Shown here: piece after piece, positions 38,301-51,200 of the stretch
Position numbering within the stretch: position 1 is the stretch's first letter
How the letters are laid out: each line of letters opens with the position of its first letter
Assembly (NCBI RefSeq): GCF_021155765.1
Contig: NC_060115.1
Coordinates: 5,870,493-5,934,492 of the forward strand
DNA from: Diprion similis
Lineage: Eukaryota; Arthropoda; Insecta; Hymenoptera; Diprionidae
Reading direction: 5' to 3'
Length of the DNA: 64,000 bases
Translations under genes and position numbers: made by a program
Notes under the pieces: model-generated
Told to the model about the DNA's origin: nothing
What the model saw: the letters and a program-made list of their open reading frames with translations, nothing else
The model's database searches: none

Positions 38301-41300
38301 TTTAAAGATGGGTGATGGGAATGTGGAAATGGTTGGCGGATGGATCAGTTCTCAGACAAGAGGAAAAAAATCATTCGAAATATTGCACAACACTACGTAT
38401 TAAGCCCAACTACGAACAGAACAATTGCACAAATTAAATAATCAAAAACATAATTTGTAGAGCATACATCATTGTTGGGAACTACGATCTATCGTTTGAA
38501 TTGTTTCCAAAATGATGTATTACTTTGTCACTGTTCAAATAATCAAAATCTTTATAACAAACATAAAACACAACACAATTCCATGCTCATCGCTCTGATT
38601 TTCACTTGAGCGAAGAAATTTTAAATCGCAACACTTCAACAAGAATTAATTTGGCAATAACTTCACGAGAAAAAAAAAAATTAAACTGGGTTGGTAACTT
38701 GCACATACATGAACTTTTTCAAGGGAGCTGGTGAAGGTAAATTTTTTTCATATCACAGTGTGTGAAATGATAAGAAAATAATAGAAAGAATGAGAAAACT
38801 GTAGATATGTAAAACACTTCGAAACTGAAGAAAAATATAAAGAGATCAAGTTTGATATCAATATGACTGCTTTTATACATTACGTTTATACATTATTGTT
38901 TGTCTCCTCGAGTCCACTATCACAGGTTTGTTACAGTAATACTGATAATTTTGTATGTATAGTTACATCGAAAGATACATATATATGTATATATATATAT
39001 ATATATATATAGATATATATATTTTTTTTCTCTTTAATCTATTTTGATATGGTGAATTTGAACGTTTCTAAATTCCTTGTTATTGTACAACAACAATACC
39101 TGGTTGCTGGTTATTAGCTGGTTGGCACTGATGCTGGATGCGATGCTAGTGGTAGTGTTTATTACGCAGGCAGAAGGGGCAGACACACAACTGGCAGCGG
39201 CGCTGGGCATGCAGTCGCCGCTGATCGTTACCTTTGTAGCCAAGAGGCTTTTTATTATTGAACTTGAAGTTGCACCGCTTCGAGGATCGTCCTTCATCGC
39301 TACTTGAACTTGGGATTGGTGCTGTTGTTGCAACTGAGAACCACTGGCCAGCAGGGCTTGACTCAGGTGGGGGTGCGACACTGACACCTGATCCACACCA
39401 ATCACAAACAATGCTCAACAATTCTAGCAATTACGGGTATACGGTAAACTACGCTAAAATGCTACATCTAAACCTCAAGTTTCTTTTGGGATGTCTAGCA
39501 TTAAACTTGAAATTGAGTTCTGTTTATTTCTTTGACTCGTTGAGGAGTTTAAATTTCATTGACTGTTTTGGTTAATTAAATGTAAATAAATACAATTTAG
39601 ATAAGCTCAAGTTTTGATTTTCGCTGTGCACATTAAGCCTTCTACCTATCAAGACAAGACAAAATGAAACATGATTTGGTAGAAAACATTTACAGCAACC
39701 CAACACCGATAGTCCCACAGTAATCGAAGCACAAGTTTTATTCAGCAACATAAATTTTGCTCCAGGATTCACGTCTTTTCAGGGTTATACATGGGAGGCT
39801 TTTTCTATTTCATTTAGTAACGGGTATTTAAAGGAAAATGTATATGTTTTTTTTCTGCACGATTCCCTGATGCCTGTTTTCTGATAACTAACTCAAAATG
39901 ACACACAATGGATGGAAAATGGATACCAGGTACAGTAAATACGAGAAAAGATTCATGTCCAAGTTACGATAGAAGAACTGAAAAAACTGACTTGAGAGAA
40001 ATAACGATTTTGGATTAGAAATTGTAGCTTTGATTTTTTCTTTAGGCATAAGTAAGTTCAGTAGCAGATACGTAGTAGTTGTCATGAAGTTTTCTGACCC
40101 AAAGTATTTGGAATAAATAATATCTATCCTATGAATTACGATAGATGAGAACCAAGGATACGAATGAGATATACAGAGCTAGGACTAGGACCCACCTGAC
40201 TTTTGGAGTCAACCTTGGTGACTGGAATCTGGGGTTGATTGGGGATCGTAGAGGGTGGTTTTGGTGGGGCTGATAACTGCGCTTTGAGAATGGGAGACGC
40301 GGGGGCCGGGGTTCTCTGTGCACCAGTTATGGAATTTTCTAGGGCTGTGCTATCGGGAGCAGGACTTATGGTCTTGAGTGTTCGCTGTTGTGTGGGAAGC
40401 ACCTTTACTGGAGTTGTGTTGGTCGCCGGGATCGGATGAATCATATTACTCGCTGGTAACGTTTGGCTCGGAAAGGACACTGTCAGTGGTACAGAGCGAA
40501 CTTTGATGCCTTCGTAGTACTGGGTTCCCGTTGACTCGCCCTTTATCGGATTTGGTCCAACGGTTCCGCCAAAAACGGATCTATATCAACAGATAATTGA
40601 ATTTTCGTCATCGAATCAATTAAATTCTACATTAATTTCACGTATTGAGCAATTCCAGAGTTTGAATGTTACCTAACACATCTGGGAAAATGAAGTGGCG
40701 CGATTACACCTCGTCTTCCGATCTTTGTACAACATCCAAGGTACTTTTTATACAGTTCTTCCTGTTCAATTTTGACTCCCGCCGAATGTTCGAATGTAGC
40801 CTTAAGCCAACTAAGGGCGAACTGCTCGTTTTCTTGAATTATTTGCTGGTGAGCATGTTGCTGCTGTATCGTATTCGAGGCTTCTATTGCTTCTAAACAA
40901 AGATAAATGAAAACAAAATTGCATTAAATTCTCAATATTTAATAAAGCACTGATCACGAATGGAAATTAATATTCTTCATACTAAAACCCTTGTTTCATG
41001 CTGTATAACAACCATTCAAAGCACATCAAAGTGGTCGCGAGTCCAACAAAAACTATTTCTCAGCAACCAAACAACCAAATAAATAATAGTCAGAAGAGCA
41101 TTGTGTTGATAAAAATACTAAAATATATATATCTAATGCGGAGAGATCAAAATTGCTTACTATGCGAAGTTTGTTTGCTATTAACGCTAGCTGGAGTGGT
41201 GGGCCTCGAGGGAGCTGGACTAACAGGGGCTGTGGTGGCAGTGATTGTCGTCGGTACAGATGGTACAGATGAAGCTACAACCTGAACAGGTGCCGCTGGT

Positions 41301-44300
41301 GTAGCAGTGGCACTTTGTCCACTGGCTGTTGTTGGGACTGTTATAGTCGATACCGTCTCCACGACTCTCATCAAAATGCAAGCTTTTGGTCCATAGCTTT
41401 GCGCCTCCACTGTGACCAGAGCAACTAGCGTATCTATAGCCCCGCGTACCCGCGCGACGCTTGTACAAGGACGTTCACCCAAAGAAGTAAGAGCGTAGAG
41501 ACACTCCAAGGTATAAACAAGCAAAGCAATGTCGCTCAGAGCTAGAAACCTTGAAATTTACAACGTGTGAAATCAGTGACGATAATTAGGTACCTTGAAA
41601 GTTTTCTGATTATTCATTTTTTTTATGTCGAGCTTGATTACTTCAAACTAAATTTGGAGAAAAATATACAGCCGTTTCAAGAGCTTTGAGCTTTTTGAGA
41701 CTATATGATTTTTTACTTTTGCTGACAAGGTTCAATAAAAAAATTCAATTCTTCTAAATATATTAATTGACGAATGAACATTTTACGTCCCAGCACACTT
41801 GCCGAATAATCAAGCTTGAGATGAAAATGTAAAAATAATAATGTATGAATCCAAGAATTAAATAAAATTGCCAAAAATTGTGCCAATGGCTGGATAGACG
41901 AATGGGTTTACAAATTGTGATAAGAAAATGACTCGAAGATATAATTTACCTGCATATTATTTCGTACGCGCTATCGTCTAGGCCGAGGGTGATAATTTCT
42001 TCATTACTATCTTGCTGGCTGATTTTGTTCAGCACCTCAAGGCAGGATATAACAATAAATCTGTCAGGTGAGTCGATGCCCCGTGATACGCAGGACAACA
42101 TGACATCGGTTATTCGATGGCCAGCTTCTTTCAGTAGAATTTCATTAGCAACATTGCCTAACATGTCAAAACCAAGCTGATGCAGATTGCTCCACCTGGC
42201 TCTGACGCATAGGAGTACAAATCTTAGGAAACATCTATTTCTCCCTAAAATCAATATGTTTTCGGGGGTAAAGCTCAAATTCCTTAGAATGGAAGCTATC
42301 TGAAGTACGCGCTGGCCATAAGGGTCCTGCGTCCCTAACGTTCGTCCCACACAAAACAAGTCTTTATCCTCCTCGTCGAACCTTATCGAATTCTGATTTT
42401 GATATCGACAACTTTCGCTCTCTTCTCTATCGGTTTGCGCGGTATCCAACCGCGAGCATTCCGTTGGTACCTAAAGAACCAAGAATAAATATAAACACCG
42501 TTTAAGAAATTGAAGAAGCAGAAACAAATTTTTTTCACTACATACCTCATCCACTTCCATAGGTGTAACATTTTCCTCATTCTCCGCTTGTATGAGCTTG
42601 TTCTGTTTTTCTTTTTCAAGAATTTTCCGCCTCGAGAAAGTCTTTGGCGTATTGATGGCTTTTTTCATAAAGTCTCTCTCGTCCGTCAGGTCCAGGGCAT
42701 CTTGCGCATCGATAACATCCGACCAAAATGAGTTGATGGAGTAATTCCTGACCCGTGAATAGACCTCGATAAAAAGCTGTCGAGTGCCAGGTGAATCGAA
42801 GACTCCAGCGTGTGCCAATAGTATATTAACAAGCCGTGGATACTTGTCAAGACGAAGCGAGTGTTTACCCTCGTTTGACAGCAAGGTGCAAACATTTATC
42901 GCAAAATCCTGCTCGTTCGGTAGCGGCGAGAGTAGAGACAGAGCAAGCTTGTCATAGTTAGACGGCTTGTACAAGTTTGCCGAGAGACCGTTGTAATCTC
43001 GCAGGGATTCTGAAATACCACAAAAATAATTCTGTACAGAAATTACATTTGGACAAATGAATACAAATCAACAGATCACAAGGGCGAAAAGTAAAATCGA
43101 AATTTATATCGATTAGCGTTCTATAATTTTGCATATTGAACTCGTCCGCGACATTTTTTTCTTCAACATTCCCTCTTTTATACGCCAAACTTAAATGCAG
43201 AGTGACCAATAGATCGGGAATTGCTAGGAAATCGCATCAATCGGGCAAAAGTCAGGGAATCAGCTCGTCCCGTCGGGAAAAACGAATTTCTTCTTTATTT
43301 TTCTTCCTCAATTATTTGAAAGTTCCCACTGTACTTCGTAAATTCAACCAAACTTACTTAAGACTGTTCAATTTTCGCACCGCTTCTCTGCCTCTTCGTA
43401 GAAAATTTAAGGTATCGTGTCACCGTAAAATCTGTTCAATTTTTCTTAACTTTTAGCGCAAAGAATTGAAGAATACACTAACATTTCTAGTGAAAAAAAT
43501 CATGTAATCATACCTATGCAGTTTCCAAAGCCTCTAGAATTAGCGTTATTTCACGTTTGTGGATGAAAAAAAAGTAAGTAGTAGTCGGTTGATACCGATA
43601 ACGCGATGTGCGATCGACGATTAGTTCATGAGCAGATAGACAATGAGTATCAAAATCGAACGTAAGTATCAGCAGCGTCACAATACAGTAGAAACCTTGA
43701 TTATCCGAGAAAATGAACTTTTGCTGCGAAATATACATTATTGCTCGCTAAAAAATGTGGAGCAGCCGTTCGTAAATTGACAAGAAGATTCTCTCGTCGA
43801 CTGATCCTCGTTTCTCCAATAACACTTCGGAATAATAAAATAAAGTAATGACAACCCTGTACTTTCGTCATCCTCGACGCGCACACATACACACATATAT
43901 GTCAGCGCACGATATTCTGGACGCAGTTCCTCACACTGTGATGTTTACAATATTGAAAAACATTTGGTTTATATTCAGTCTAAGCATATTTGTTAATATT
44001 TAGATTATTCATAGACCCTTAGCCTGATAAGTGGCGTAAAGGGGGTGGAAGAGGGGAGGACTCCGAGAAGCAGAGCCTTTCGTCAAACGTAGCCACAGCC
44101 CTAGAAGATGCTGTTTTGAGTATCAGTTGCATTGGAACCGAGCTGGAGATCGGTGAAAAAACGTAAAGACGTGTCAAGAGAATTCTAGAGACAGAGTGGA
44201 TTCGTTACCCCTTCGCCCTGTACGCGATAATTAATTATAAGTGAAATAGAAAACAGACTATATTAGAGATAGAGACCTTGTTAGTGAATTAAGACTATTA

Positions 44301-44761
44301 TTCGTGTTGTTATTATCAGTGATTAGATTAAGTGTAAACGAAGTTCCTGCAAGAGTAACTATAGAGACCCCTAAGCCACGCACATATACTATATATCACA
44401 CCTAAAGATGAAAATTGCATTCCGGGTATCCGAAGCATATAGACTGGGTCCCAATTAATTCTAATAATCGAGGTTCTACTGTAGTCGGTTCTTGACCGTC
44501 GGCCAGCTCTATATCAGACTTTATGGAGTGTGAACCTGGAGGCGAGTCAGCGCGTCATAGGCGATCGGTTGAGGCAGGTCAAGGTGGGAAAGCATCGTTA
44601 GATAATCCATCCATTATACCTAGGAGATAGAAAGAGAGAGAGAGGAGGTTTCTCGATGCGACGCGTCGCCGTAAAACGTTCGCACGTAGCTACGTACGTA
44701 CTACCTAAGCTACGTAGCTCGAGACGTCCGTCTCTATGCCCGATCTATGATCGTCTGTGGT

Positions 44762-44806
<45 letters not shown>

Positions 44807-47800
44807 TTAGCTACAACTTCTACGTAGTCTCTCGTCGAACGTGCGCGTCCCCCGCCGCGGCGGGCGCGACCCACGCGCTCAAAGTAGGTTGTCCTCGGTC
44901 AGGGTCAGACTTCTACGAATCGCTACGGAGGGGCGCGTAGCGTGGCTCGCTTCGCTGACAAGTGCAGTGCAGTCAGAGTCCGAGCCTCGAGCGAAGACGA
45001 GGAGCGAAACTTGGGAGCCTCTTATTTTCCCGGAAGCCGCGACTGGATTCGTAGCGTCTACCTTGGATCTCGTTTTGACGAGTAGCGGTAGTAGAAATTG
45101 AGAAAAATCTGTATTTTGCCAGGAAGTACAATATCGTGAGAGACATTTGAACATAATAAAAGTCATGATTTTAAACCGTAACGTTCGCGCCGACATCTTG
45201 AAAAAAGGTGTTCCAAATCAGTTTTTTGTTAATATCTTGATAAGCGATCGTTCTATCAACGCAGTTCGACGGAGATTTTTCTCGTTTATATAGTAATAGG
45301 CGGTTATAAAAACCGTTCTACACTCGGCCCGATCGATCGATCGATTTATCGGTGTGAAATTTTATCAACGAGTATCGCAGGAGCCGTGGATAACGAGCGT
45401 CGAAGGTTTTGAACTAGCTTCTCGGATCAGCTGCAACTCGCGGAATACCAACTGTAGACACTGTATTAAAGTTAGTAACGTTACTGCGACGATTCATGCT
45501 GAGAAAAAATGGAAAAACCGTTATTTCGGAAATTTGAAATAAAAAAAAAAACAAAGATATTCTATTATATTTTCTCATTCTTTGATCCAATAGCGATTTT
45601 TCAATATCCCGCGTCGTCGTGAATTATATTTGGAAAAAGGGACTAAGATATCGATGTCTGAACGAAAAAAAATCCCCATATTCACGAGGACGCAAATGGA
45701 ATTTTACTAAATTTCCTTAATAGTGAAAACCATAATACATTTATACGTAAATTAAGAAATAAGCTTAAAAAACGCCGCGTGCACTATGCATAGTAATTTT
45801 TTAAAACAATCATACTATATACACGTAATAATATGTCATTACAGCATAAAAGCAAGGCAGGAAAAGGCCGGTTATAATAAAAATCAGAAAATCCTGATGC
45901 AGTGCAGAAAATAGTCGTCTGCATACAATCCCCCCCCCCCCCCCCCCCACACCCCCACGGAAAGACAAAAAGTAAATAAAAAATTCATCCGAGGTATTAA
46001 CTTAGGAAGAAAAAAAAGTAAAAATATGAAACCCGCAGGTCGAAAGTGTGCGGTGACGACGTCAGAGCCGGGGATAAATGGTTGTACATACGGTGAAAGA
46101 GCCCCATAATACATGCAGAATGTATACACGCAACATAGATACAGGGACCCCTATAATACGCAGAGACTGGTATAGATAGATAGATGCTACCGGAGGCGGG
46201 GGAGGGCGTATTGACGTATTGACGTTCGATAACGGGACGTAGCGTCGATAAGCGGCCGTCATACTCGCGGTTTCCACACAACTTGTTCGCGATATGTGAA
46301 ACGTATGTATACTAGGGTGATCGTGGAAGTTTTTTGCTGTTTGAATTTTAATGTTGGATGATCGTAGATCAGCTTTAAATATGAGAAACTGATTTTCTAA
46401 TTTTTTCAGATTTTTATTTCGAGCCCTGAGTCTCCTTGCTGAAATTTTTTTCTGTAATTAATTCTTGAATACTAGAATGGAATTCCTCACACATTTTCTT
46501 TCTATACGATAAGAAATAACGACGAAGATTAAGAAAAAAAAGCTATTTCATACTTAGCTAGGTTTTGGATGGATATCTTTACTGATGCTTTGAAAAAATT
46601 TCCTAAAGCTAGCTGTAATGAGAGCTTTTCAATATACGCTTAGCGCTAAAGAGTACAACACAGTGAGGGACAGGAAGATTAATATTAACATTTAGATACG
46701 AATCATCACGATTTTCTATTTCCCATTTAAATAAAATGAGTAAAATCTCAGGTAAGCTCAAAATTATGAAAGAAAAAAAAAGATAATAATAACATTGTCG
46801 ATTTTTTTCCCTACATTCCTGTATACCGTATACAACGTGACTGATTGTCCTCTTCACGTTGCAGGTTGTCGGTAAAAAGTATTATTATTTTATAAAAATT
46901 ATATTATATTAATATTATTAAAACATTATTATTTTCATCAATATTACTTTGCATGAATAATTCTTGTATTATCAATGACGTTCGTTATACCCCGGGATCA
47001 TCGAATGACATACAGAAACGCGCGTGATACGATATTTCGTGAGTGGAAAAGCTGCGTCGACGAGCGATAGGTACGGGTGGGGATTCCCCAGGCCGCCCAG
47101 CAGCGAGCATCTCTGCAAACGCGTATTGATTCCGGGGACTCCCCACCGCGTCGTCGTCCGCGAAGGTGATGGTGGTGTTACACTATACCGTCGAACTGTA
47201 CCAAACGAACCCGGCATTGCATGTACATATAGCGTCGACCCAGAACAACGGAACTATAAGCTACCGGCAATCACAAATCTTCGTATCATGTGTGATGAAA
47301 CGACTGCCGGGATAATTGCGACGACGCCAAAATATGTTCGGAGGTTTGATTTAAAAAACTTATTGTAGGTACCTGTTCGACGTGGTTCAATGACTTTTGT
47401 TATATTTTCTTTCCTAGTTTATTCTTTTTTTTTTTTTTTGGGAAATTTTTCGCCGACAGGTGAGTATAACGTTAAAAAAGGATTTGAATTGATCGTTACT
47501 GTATGATTGCTGTGTTCGTCAAAGCTTATTTACCGCCGCTATTCGTACAAAGTCATTTTACGAAACATCGTCATTTTCAAAGACGTGCAAAAACCTCCCT
47601 TTCACTTATACTTTTACTGAATATTTTCATTTTTATTACATTTTCATTGACGTTGAATATAGTTACGGGTTACATAGTTAAAGAGTGGAACGTTGTTATT
47701 CAGATCTGTTTTAAAAAACCTGGTCTGCTACCGTGGTATACGTATTTTAAGCTCAAATAAGTAGAAAAGTGGGTGGAAGGTAAAAACTTGAAAGGATAAA

Positions 47801-48218
47801 TATATCGAAATTTCAAACATGCGAAAATATGGGTAAATCAACGCTTCGAACAATTCATTTTTCGTTATTTTATTTTCGATCATTCGAAATATCGATTAAT
47901 CTCAAATTTTCACCCCCACCCAAAAAAGTGAGTATTGAACGAGACGTTAACCAAATCATTACCATTATAATATCACAGTTTCAGAAGCTACTGACTAAAC
48001 CAAACTACGCGGTTGTTAAAAAAATTCAAAAAAAACTTTTCAAAATACAAGTCTCTTTCTAATGGTTTAAATCAAAAGTCTCCAGCAAAGTTCAGCCAAT
48101 GCAAAAATTGTAAAATAACAAATTTTCCCAGCAATAGATATTCGTTTATTATTACACTTCGTCGCTTCACCGACTTCTCGTCGTAAATAACTAATCGTAA
48201 GAAAAATGTTCACCTATG

Positions 48219-48249
<31 letters not shown>

Positions 48250-51200
48250 AAAAGATTAAAAAATAAACCAATTCCATCCCCGTTCGCAACTAAATCTCTA
48301 TCCGCATTTCGCGATGGAGGGATATTTGCAATTTCCCGGTTACCAGAACCAGGTCGAAGCGCGCCGGCGTCGTCGAGGATTCGAGGCCTACAACGAGCGC
48401 GCCCGGGATCGCAAAGTTGAACAACTTGAGCCGGTGAACATCGAGGAACGTCTGCATGGCGCATGCGTGCCGAATATAGACCGAGCGAGCCGAAACGCCT
48501 CGCGTGTATTGTGCTCACCTATAGACACGCGAGTATCACGCGTAACTCGGCAAATGCATGCCTACACGAGTACCCACACACACACACACACAGGATATGC
48601 ATATGCGTGTATAACGTAGAGAAAATGTATTTGCCTACCCTGCACCCACACACTATACATATATATCATCATAACAATGAAAACAATAAAAAACAGCAAA
48701 AACAACGACAACGAAGATGACGTAAAAACGGTGTAATTTCAGACTATTTGATAAAATTTAAACTCTCTGAATAAGCAGATATTTTTTTAAACCAGTATAT
48801 TAGGTATACTTTAGTATTTTATTATACGATTCTTTGTTCTCCCTGTTCGCGATGCGAGATGAAAGGATTTAAAGGAAAGAAAAGTGCAGGAAGAAAGCGC
48901 AACGCGATGTGATTATTTTCATTCTATTCTTTTCATTTTTTTCACCTATTAAATCTATTTTCCTATGTTTTGCTCTTATCGTAACTTGTACTGGTGTTTC
49001 ACGGCTCAAGACGACTCACGGAAATGAATATAATACGTATGTATGCGCATATATATATATATATATATAAATAAGATACACGTATTATACACTCGTAAAT
49101 GCATAGGCCGTAAAACGAGATAACACGCGACGCTCCTGCAACTACAGAGCGTCTAATCCAGTTGGCTTTGTAATATACCGTCGGATGGATATTTTTCAAG
49201 TATAATAATATAGACACTGGAAGAAAACAACGATTATACTGGACTACACATTTTGCATTTCTCTTCTTTATTCTCTAGATTTTTTCTTTAAAACAATGCG
49301 AAATAAGCAGCCGAGGCGTATAATTTTTGCAGAAATTCCGAACGTGTATAAACGGATTCGAAGAGACAAACGCGAGATGAACGGCAGCGTGTAATGCAGA
49401 GAAGAAAACTTATACATGCAATTATTAATAGCGTTATATTAGTTATGTACATCGAATATTTCGCGAGCGAGTGGGTTTTCGACGTTAAATTTTTGGCACG
49501 CCAACGTCAATGCTTGGAAAGAAGTTTATTAGCGTTATATTTTGTAAAAAATAAATTTATCGAAAACAAATTGGTTGTAAGAAAAAAGAAGAAAATAATA
49601 AATAAATAAATAAATAAGTACACTCACCGGCAACGTTGTGCTGATGATGATTGTAGGTCAAAGGTACCGAGTGAAGCGCTCTCGCTGACCATTTCCGGTG
49701 TCTCGAGTCCTCATCCTCGTCGTCCGCCTGCTGCCCGTCCTCCCCGAGGAAGTGAACCTTCTCGTACCTGTCTAGGTATCTGAAAATCGTCGATATTTTA
49801 ACATATATAGATACGTTATTATACACTACAAATAACATATCGTCCACGCAAAATATTGTTACATAAAATAAATATCATCCGTTCCTCTGAAAGGTATTTT
49901 GATTTTTATTTTTATTATTATTTATTTTTAACCCAGTAATCATGTATTTCTCCACCTCCCCCTCCTTCCAAATAATTACTTGAATTGAATTTATTTCACT
50001 TTTACGCATTTATCCTTTACGCGATTAAACGATTTTCAGACAAATTATATAAATGAATTCTGCACGCAACAATTAGTCGATCATTTTTGTACCGCGTAAT
50101 TATCTAGACGACGGTGAACTTTAAATCACTATAGAGTTTCTTTTTCTTTTCTTTCTTTTTCTCTCGACAATTCAATAATAATCGAGCCAAACCGATACCA
50201 CATTTTTGCATCATCGTTCATGGCTTCGGAATTCAAGTGTGCGTGGGTAGAGTAGAAGAAAAAAAAAAAAAAAATCATCACGACACTTACAAGACAACCC
50301 GTACTTACGTAACCGTAGCAATAAACGATATGTACATCAGAATACAAGAAAACAATTTATTATTACAAGAATATATGATGATGACGATGATGGAAAAAAG
50401 AAAACAAATATACGGAATGAAAAATGATTACGGGAAATTGCAAAAATCGCTGTAAACACGTAACGTACATACGTGTAAAAACAAGTTGCAAGAAGTTGTA
50501 AAACGTACGTTATCGACGATAAGCGTGTCCGACCGCATATCATCATCATCATCATCATCGTCATCCTCACTACTATTATTATTATTATTATTTTACCTTA
50601 TACGTAGATGTGGCGAGAGAAAAAAAAAACAAGAGAAGCTGAAAACAAAGTAGGGATGTAGAAAGGAAGTAAATAAGTAAGTATCCGCCGACGGAGTGCG
50701 AGCGAATGATCGTCGCGAAGTGACCGACTCTCACTCTCGGCGAGTAGTCTGAGATCGGAAGGCCCCCGCCCCTCCACCTCCCCACCCCCCGCCGGATTCA
50801 TTTCATTCATGCACCGAATACTACCTAGAGTACATAGTCGTCGTTTTGCGGCGTCGCGTCGCGTCGCGTCGCGTCGCGTCGCCTGGCGTCGTATCGGCGG
50901 ACGGAGTTGCCGAGAGTGTGATGGAAGAGCGGAGTGGATTGCCGGCCGGCGGTTTAGTTTGGTTTGGTTTTCTTGGTTGCCTGCTTGCAGGCATATTAGA
51001 TTGTATTATCGATGCCGCAGCACGTGTGCCGCCTCCCGCAGGCACGACTCGGCGTCGTTGCACCGACTGGTAAGTCTGACGATAAACGTGTGTATAGAAA
51101 AGCAGCCCCCCCACCCCCCCGCCCCCCGCGGCGGCTTTTGTGAATGGGGAAAAAGAGAAAATTGCGATGATGAATTGCCGGTACAGAAAATAATTAAGGA

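Larger units (their letters stand above)
43010..49627 (-). other. Large Bap170 intron (6.6 kb)
   Basis: Separates the exon encoding [15 protein letters not shown] from the one encoding [15 protein letters not shown]. It carries a pogo/Tigger-like element (43686-44481), a GC-rich patch with a CAG run (44640-45070), a poly-C tract, and a GC-rich open patch with two kappaB-like palindromes (46990-47370). No gene was identified in it. Confidence 0.6.

Noticed and set aside
48314-48720. + strand frames of 101 and 85 codons
   Set aside because: Run into CA-repeat derived His/Thr tracts; no splice or family support.
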